From NCBI GenBank assembly GCA_016845365.1, contig JAERST010000002.1, forward strand, positions 1 through 39,747: a DNA stretch of 39,747 nucleotides, in the 5' to 3' direction. The stretch's first letter is position 1, and every line of letters begins with the position of its first letter. Position numbers and translations under genes: made by a program. This document shows, piece by piece, positions 31,748-36,968 of this stretch. The notes under the pieces were generated by a model that was not told the origin of the DNA, did not search any database, and saw only the letters and a program-made list of their open reading frames with translations. The DNA comes from Methanobacteriota archaeon (GTDB lineage: Archaea; Thermoplasmatota; Poseidoniia; Poseidoniales; Thalassarchaeaceae).

Positions 31748-34123
31748 ATGAGCCGAGCCGTCGCTACCAGCATGAGTCTGGTTCTCCTCGCGACGCTCGC
31801 GATTCTCGCTCCTCTGGCGAGTGCTGACACCGTCATCGAATCCGAGAGAATCGAATTGCTGGAAGCCGGTGCATTCAATGATGCGAGTGATTGGGAAATT
31901 TCCTCGAAGCGAGGTTTCTCCGATGACCCAGCAGAGCATAGCGTAGGCATGGTTGCGGATGGGGAGCTGTCCTTCACCCACGAGCGGCCAGACAATTTCC
32001 AGACCCACACGGCTTGGGCGAGCTATAGCCCGACAAACTCGAACTCATCTGTTGGCGAACCCGATGGTTACTACACCTGGTCAAAGGGCCCCGACATTTC
32101 CCTCTCCGGTTATGCCTTCGACGGACTACAAACGCGTGAAATTGCTAATGTTTCGATGGTCCTGCACATCTCTGTTCCTGATGCTTTGCCGAGCGATGAG
32201 ATTCGGATTACGATTGAAGCGAATGGGCCGGAGCGGCTTGTGCGGACCATCGCTCGGACCTTTGGTCCGGTAAATCGAATGACCACTCCGATGGTTGAGA
32301 ATATCGATAATTTGCAGGCGTGGACGTGGAGCGACCTCGCCGATTCGACCATTGTTGTCGATTACGTCTCAGACGGCGCTCCCGATGATTCGGAAGTACG
32401 TGTGGACGCTGTGGGCATTCGTGTGAAATATCACCAACCTTGGTACTCTTTTGAGACTGTCAAAGCGATTCACGAAATCTCAGGCCAAGACATGCCTGTG
32501 CTCGATTTCGGCCCTTACGATGGTGAGACGAGTGGGCTCGTTGCGGTAGATTGCGGCCTGACTCCTGAGGAGGGTACGCAAGGAGTTTGGACCTTCGATG
32601 TGGGGGTTCCGTACGACCAAGAATTAGGGCGGATTCATCTCTTTGGCACTGGGAATCACACCATCGAGACGCGCGTTCAGAGTGACGATACATCCGAGAT
32701 GTACGACGAATATGTCTCGGGCGCTTTACTGAATTCGCGTGATTCTGCGCATAATGTTCGGATCACGATTCTCGATGGTTGTGTCGAGATGGTGCGAATC
32801 GATGTCAATGACCCACAATTGCTTGTTGTTGGTTCTGTTGCCGGTGCTGTTGATGGATTGACGACCGGGTACAGCACCGTGCGCTTCGCGATTGGGAATT
32901 ATTTGGTTAGCGAAGTCGATATTGCCTTGGGTGAATTTGCTTTCACGGTACCGATCGGCCACGCCTTGCCGATGGCTGAGGATTCTCTAATCGTGGGCGT
33001 GGCCGCTCGCTTCCAGTGGTCTTCTGACGGAGTTGCAGAGACCACTGTTGTTCACATCGATTCGATGTCAATCGAGGGTGGATATCATCTCGAATGGGAT
33101 TTGGATGTGACTTGTTCGCCGCCGTCGAATCTCGAATTGGTCGAAGACGGCGGCGGTCACCTGTTAGCCATGGCTAGCCGGTGCGAGGATGACCGAACCG
33201 ATTGGCAAGACCTTCAGGTCAGAGCTTGGACCAATTCAACGGACATCCTCGAAGTATCCGCTCAGGGCGGAGATGTCAGGATTCAACCGATCGCCGACGC
33301 GAGCGGCGAGGCTCGGGTCGGCGTAGAGGTAATCGATGCTGCTGGGAACACTTGGCAGGGTTCATTCAACGTGAATATCGCAAATGTCCAAGACCCACCA
33401 AGCATCGAAGGATTGCCGGTGTCGACATACATCAATCTCGGTCAAACTCGGGTAATCGACCTAGATATCAGCGACCCCGATTCAACCGACCTAGCAATCT
33501 CAACATCTCGGTCTTGGGCGACAATTGACCAAGCCGGCGACCTCATTCTAACCCCGGTCGAACCGGGCACACACACAGTAGAAATCACCGTCGCCGATGC
33601 AAATTATTCTGTCAGTCAAAGTATCGAGGTTATCGTCACCGCTCAGCCCGACCTGACGGTGGAGAATATCGAAGTCTGGAAGGGAGGCACCTCGATAGAT
33701 TCAGTCGACGAAGGAGATGTTGTCCAATTACAAGTCTACGTTCGCAACCAAGGACGCGGCGTCGCAGACGCAGTAGATGTGCGATGCTGGGTCGATGGGC
33801 TACTCGTCGGTTCGACCATCATCGAAAGCATCGCACCGGGCGGACTAGCAGTAGGAACTTGCCACTCACAGATAGCAACGAGCGGAACGGTAACCATCCG
33901 GGCCATGGTGGATGGCACCAACAATATCGAAGAGTCGGATGAAGAAAATAATGTCATGAGTATCGGGGTCGACTCCGAGCCTCGAGAACGAGGAGGCGGC
34001 GGTTCGAGCGGAGTCGACCGTGGACCAGCAATCATTGTTGCATCGGTCGGAGTAATCGCAATCTCAATCGCTGCCTTACAATTCAGCCCGGGCCGTGTAC
34101 GCAAGCCCTACCGCAAGAAGTGA
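31748..34123 (+). CDS. Secreted CARDB-domain surface protein with C-terminal membrane anchor
   Basis: A 791-residue exported protein. A signal peptide (MSRAVATSMSLVLLATLAIL ending near ASA) opens it. Residues about 28-220 and 240-470 look like two beta-sandwich regions (SYSPTNSNSSVGEPDGYYTW; TVRFAIGNYLVSEVDI). An Ig- or cadherin-like stretch near 490-630 contains DISDPDSTDLAIS. A CARDB domain (about 633-745) has VYVRNQGRGVADAVDV and ends EESDEENNVMSIGVD. The anchor helix is near 762-782 (AIIVASVGVIAISIAALQF), with a short basic tail. CARDB domains are adhesion-like beta folds common on archaeal and bacterial surfaces. Paired cysteines are present (RCWVDG with GTCHS). No enzyme motif is seen. 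It is divergent from tRNA-His. Confidence 0.85.
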   Translation: MSRAVATSMSLVLLATLAILAPLASADTVIESERIELLEAGAFNDASDWEISSKRGFSDDPAEHSVGMVADGELSFTHERPDNFQTHTAWASYSPTNSNSSVGEPDGYYTWSKGPDISLSGYAFDGLQTREIANVSMVLHISVPDALPSDEIRITIEANGPERLVRTIARTFGPVNRMTTPMVENIDNLQAWTWSDLADSTIVVDYVSDGAPDDSEVRVDAVGIRVKYHQPWYSFETVKAIHEISGQDMPVLDFGPYDGETSGLVAVDCGLTPEEGTQGVWTFDVGVPYDQELGRIHLFGTGNHTIETRVQSDDTSEMYDEYVSGALLNSRDSAHNVRITILDGCVEMVRIDVNDPQLLVVGSVAGAVDGLTTGYSTVRFAIGNYLVSEVDIALGEFAFTVPIGHALPMAEDSLIVGVAARFQWSSDGVAETTVVHIDSMSIEGGYHLEWDLDVTCSPPSNLELVEDGGGHLLAMASRCEDDRTDWQDLQVRAWTNSTDILEVSAQGGDVRIQPIADASGEARVGVEVIDAAGNTWQGSFNVNIANVQDPPSIEGLPVSTYINLGQTRVIDLDISDPDSTDLAISTSRSWATIDQAGDLILTPVEPGTHTVEITVADANYSVSQSIEVIVTAQPDLTVENIEVWKGGTSIDSVDEGDVVQLQVYVRNQGRGVADAVDVRCWVDGLLVGSTIIESIAPGGLAVGTCHSQIATSGTVTIRAMVDGTNNIEESDEENNVMSIGVDSEPRERGGGGSSGVDRGPAIIVASVGVIAISIAALQFSPGRVRKPYRKK

Positions 34124-34260
34124 ATGTTGAGCGCACGCTCTGGTTCCACAGCAGAAATGCACAGGCCTCCGTAGAGTTGTGGAAAAACCACCCACAAAAC
34201 CCGCGTTCGGCTGATAAACGTCAGAAATCGGGGAATGGTTATACCCGAAACAAACCCCAA

Positions 34261-34292
34261 ACCGGCCTACCGCGCTCGCGTGTCGGGCCGGT
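34261..34292 (+). other. Inverted repeat in the CARDB/cbf5 convergent gap
   Basis: ACCGGCC (34261-34267) and GGCCGGT (34286-34292) are complementary around an 18-base GC-rich loop that has its own CGCG/CGCG pairing. It lies 138 bases after the CARDB stop. TTATAC near 34238-34243 is spaced like a TATA box from the first arm, so it may be either a terminator or the 5' end of a short transcript. The rest of the 251-base gap shows nothing else clear except the small frame at 34307. Confidence 0.3.
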
Positions 34293-34306
34293 GGTGTGTG
34301 TTTGCG

Positions 34307-34372
34307 ATGATGAAGCTGAAGGTCCGTATTGAGACTGATGAGTGGATCTACGAAGAGCATGAGATGCAGTGA
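34307..34372 (+). CDS. Possible 21-residue small ORF
   Basis: A short frame encodes MMKLKVRIETDEWIYEEHEM plus Q before its stop. The start of it alternates hydrophobic and charged residues like a beta strand and does not look random, but the length is too small to judge. It ends two bases before the cbf5 stop region on the opposite strand. No Shine-Dalgarno site is seen. It may be a true micropeptide, a remnant of a larger gene, or chance. Confidence 0.2.
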   Translation: MMKLKVRIETDEWIYEEHEMQ

Positions 34373-34374
34373 TC

Positions 34375-35340
34375 TCAGTCCTTCGACCAGGTCTGCGGAT
34401 AGATTCCAGCCTGCATCAAAACTACCTTGGGACGAGCGACTTCGCCGTGTTCCATCGAGGCGATTTTTGACGCTGCTGAGTTGGTTTCTGCAAGTGCTAC
34501 GGCTTCCCCTTTGAGGCTCTCCAAGACCACAAGCTCACCTCGCTCAATGCCCTCGTCAAGGCTAACTACGCCTGGCCGGGCTAGTGCTGCCCCGTGTGAA
34601 ATCGCTGCTACTGCGCCGTCTTTGACGACGATTCGAGGTAGGTGGGTGAGGATTGCTTCTACCGGGGCGATTAGACGGCGCAGGGCGCGGTCGTCTTCGT
34701 GCTCTCGCCAAAGGAAGATCGCGTCGGTCAATTGTTGCATCGTGCAAGCGTGTGATTGGTCGAACGAACCTGTTTGGTCGCGGTGAAGTTCGAGGAGTTC
34801 GCAAGTGGTGTCGAGGATTAGTCCGATGTCGCGGGCGAGGGTTCGGATGTAGGTGCCCGCGTTGCAGGTGATGGTTATGGCTGCTAGGCGGCTCTCGCTC
34901 TCGGTCTCGAGTAGTGGCATCTCGCGGATTTCTCTGGTGCGGACTCTGACTTTGACTGCCGATTCTAGCGGCGGGACATTGTATATCTCGCCGGTTAGAT
35001 TTTCGAGGACTTCGTTCAGTTCTTCTTCGCTTACGTCGCGGCCGAATCGTAGGAGTGCGAGGTAGCGCTTGTCGCCTGTTAGGACCATCTCGGTGAGTCG
35101 GGTTGCCTTGCCGCACATCATGGTGAGCAGTCCTGTTGCGAATGGGTCGAGGGTGCCTCCGTGTCCGAGACGTTGGATGCCTAGCATCTCCCTTGCCCAC
35201 GCGGTTAATTGGTGGCTGGTTGGACCCCGCGGTTTGTCGACGAGGATTACACCCGCGTCGAGTAGGCTCTCGATGCTTCGGTCGGCTGGGTCGCCACCGT
35301 ATTTGGCGTCGGTACTTGCTGACTCGTCGAGGATTAGCAT
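34375..35340 (-). CDS. cbf5: tRNA/rRNA pseudouridine synthase Cbf5 (H/ACA RNP catalytic subunit)
   Basis: The archaeal dyskerin homologue. With Nop10, Gar1, L7Ae and H/ACA guide RNAs it makes pseudouridine in rRNA, and with partners U55 in tRNA. The 321 residues match archaeal Cbf5. The N-terminal block ILVDKPRGPTSHQLTAW is followed by the catalytic loop HGGTLDPFATGLL with Asp65, then CNAGTYIRTLARDIG. The C-terminal ~85 residues form a PUA domain (LPRIVVKDGAVAAISHGAAL). ATG 35340 is chosen because it clears the cmk stop by four bases and has GGAG 9 bases upstream; ATG 35355 would overlap cmk by 11 bases. It is last in the DUF106-cmk-cbf5 cluster, an arrangement known from other euryarchaea. 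Confidence 0.95.
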   Translation of the reverse strand: MLILDESASTDAKYGGDPADRSIESLLDAGVILVDKPRGPTSHQLTAWAREMLGIQRLGHGGTLDPFATGLLTMMCGKATRLTEMVLTGDKRYLALLRFGRDVSEEELNEVLENLTGEIYNVPPLESAVKVRVRTREIREMPLLETESESRLAAITITCNAGTYIRTLARDIGLILDTTCELLELHRDQTGSFDQSHACTMQQLTDAIFLWREHEDDRALRRLIAPVEAILTHLPRIVVKDGAVAAISHGAALARPGVVSLDEGIERGELVVLESLKGEAVALAETNSAASKIASMEHGEVARPKVVLMQAGIYPQTWSKD

Positions 35341-35344
35341 AGAT

Positions 35345-35899
35345 TCAGTCTCCATTGAGGGCGCCGTGTACGATTGCGAAAACTTCCTCGGCGCTCAAGT
35401 CATTTGCGTCGACTACGAGATTGTACGGCGTCATATCGTCGAGGTCGATATCGTAGAGCATTCTGTAGCGTTCTTTGTCGGCGCTCTGGCGAGCGCTGGA
35501 CTCTGCGAGGCGCTGGGCGAACTCTCCGCCTTCTCGAGCCTGAACTCTGCGGGCGCGTTCCTCGTCTGAGGTGTGAATCCAGACTCGAAGGCAATCGAGT
35601 TCGAGTTGGTGTGCCCACCATCCAGAAAGTCGGCTTTCGAGGATTTCTGGGCCGTTTTCTCGGGTCATCGCATCGCGGAGTAGGTCGTCGAGTGAACGGT
35701 CGACATCGAGGTCGGTTTTGCACAGTTCGCTGAATTCTACGACGCTTAGGCCGCGGCGAGCAGCTTCTGCTCGGAAGACCTCGCCGCCATTGAGAGATTG
35801 CCAGCCGGTCGCATCTTGGAGCTTGCCGACCAGAGTCGAAGTCCCACTTCCTGGCGCCCCGCTGATCGTGATGCGGACCACTCGCTCACCTCCACTCAT
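35345..35899 (-). CDS. cmk: Cytidylate kinase, archaeal type
   Basis: It phosphorylates CMP and dCMP to the diphosphates with ATP. The 184 residues fit the short archaeal form. The P-loop GAPGSGTST is at 14-22, followed by the CMP-site pattern NGGEVFRAEAARRGLS, the helix SVVEFSELCKTDLDVDRSLD and a lid region with basic residues (ERARRVQAREGG). The terminal DLDDMTPYNLVVDAND is typical. Its start overlaps the end of the DUF106 gene by 14 bases and its stop is four bases before cbf5, so all three are co-expressed. Confidence 0.94.
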   Translation of the reverse strand: MSGGERVVRITISGAPGSGTSTLVGKLQDATGWQSLNGGEVFRAEAARRGLSVVEFSELCKTDLDVDRSLDDLLRDAMTRENGPEILESRLSGWWAHQLELDCLRVWIHTSDEERARRVQAREGGEFAQRLAESSARQSADKERYRMLYDIDLDDMTPYNLVVDANDLSAEEVFAIVHGALNGD

Positions 35900-36815
35900 T
35901 TCGGCAGACCGTGCATCGCAAGCGGCCTGAACTGGTTCGCATCACCATTGTCGAGGTGCAATCTGGGCACGCCGTCCCAGCCTTTGGTGGGGCGGCGTGG
36001 ACATTTCCTCCGCCTCGCTTGGCCTCACCTGACTCTTGATTCTGAGCCCGCTTGCGTGGGCCATCGCGGCTCCTTCGCTGGCCGCGGCGAGTCGCTGCGG
36101 AGGTCTTTTTCTTCTCATCTTGCAATAGGTGCAAGAGTGGTTCAGGGATAGACTCGCCACTCAAAATCAACGGATGGCGCCCCATTCGAAAAATCTTGAT
36201 GTGGCGGTCGATGATTCGCCCCAAAGGTGCGCTCATCGCAATGTAGGTTACAATCCAAGCCGGGAAAATCCACATCACTCGGTCCATCATTCCCCACATT
36301 GGAGCCCAAGGCAGGCTAACGTAATCGACTCGGAAACCGTAAGCAGATTGCTCCATCCAGCTAAATATTGCGATGATGAACACAATCGTGAACATCATCG
36401 GCTTCATCATCGCCGATTGCATCGCCATCGTATCCGGCATCATCTCCATCTGCAATCGGCGCATCTTGTCGGCACGAGCGGTGTCCCGCTCGATTTGAGC
36501 GTCCTGCAATTGCTTGCGAATTTGCTTATTTCGGTGGTTGAGATGGAATTGGGTCAGCGGGTCCATGAATGCTCCACGAATGATGGTATTGACCACCATA
36601 ATCGACGAACCGAGAATTGCCACCGCTGGAATGAACCAGACATCGTGGAACGGAATCGTCGGCTCGATGATGGTTGAAGCAACTGTTGCCAACCCAGGTC
36701 GAAGCCCAGGAATTAGGTACATGGCGAACATTAGACCCATCATCACAAGCATCGGCATCATCATGCCGGCCATGGCTTGGGCCTGAGCATCGTTCTGCCC
36801 AGCAGGTGCTGCCAT
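35886..36815 (-). CDS. DUF106/EMC3-like membrane insertase with C-terminal zinc ribbon
   Basis: A 309-residue membrane protein of the archaeal DUF106 family, related to EMC3/TMCO1 and distantly to YidC/Oxa1 insertases. Hydrophobic segments lie near 17-36, 60-82, about 140-157 and 185-200. A cytosolic coiled region (FHLNHRNKQIRKQLQDAQIE, then Met-rich MRRLQMEMMPDTMAMQSAMM) lies between the second and third, the hallmark of the family. Unusually, after about 240 there is a long basic tail (KKKTSAATRRGQRRSRDGPR) and a four-cysteine zinc ribbon (CPDC, then RLRCTVCRNEW). The tail could bind ribosomes or SRP RNA, which is inference. In many archaea this gene follows secY and adk and precedes cmk; here a proline-rich protein gene is upstream. 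Confidence 0.9.
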   Translation of the reverse strand: MAAPAGQNDAQAQAMAGMMMPMLVMMGLMFAMYLIPGLRPGLATVASTIIEPTIPFHDVWFIPAVAILGSSIMVVNTIIRGAFMDPLTQFHLNHRNKQIRKQLQDAQIERDTARADKMRRLQMEMMPDTMAMQSAMMKPMMFTIVFIIAIFSWMEQSAYGFRVDYVSLPWAPMWGMMDRVMWIFPAWIVTYIAMSAPLGRIIDRHIKIFRMGRHPLILSGESIPEPLLHLLQDEKKKTSAATRRGQRRSRDGPRKRAQNQESGEAKRGGGNVHAAPPKAGTACPDCTSTMVMRTSSGRLRCTVCRNEWR

Positions 36816-36855
36816 GGTGCTCTCGCTCCATCGGCCTCAATTGAAGCATTCGGCT

Positions 36856-36878
36856 CGGCTCACATGTAATGTGAGCCG
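36856..36878. promoter_or_regulatory. 10-bp inverted repeat upstream of the DUF106 gene
   Basis: CGGCTCACAT (36856-36865) and ATGTGAGCCG (36869-36878) flank a GTA loop, a perfect inverted repeat. It lies 40 bases before the DUF106 start and 90 bases after the stop of the upstream gene, all on the minus strand. There is no T tract, so an operator at the DUF106-cmk-cbf5 promoter is as likely as a terminator. Confidence 0.45.
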
Positions 36879-36968
36879 TAATCGACCGCTCAAGTAGCGT
36901 CGACTGCTGCCCTCAAAGTCTTATCCAATCGGCTTCAATTCGACTCCAATTGGGCGTGAATTTGAGCC

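Noticed and set aside
34307-34372. C/D box RNA (ATGATGA and two CTGA sequences)
   Set aside because: The D' and C' boxes would overlap in ACTGATGAG and no terminal D box with a closing stem is found. The matches are too short to stand alone.
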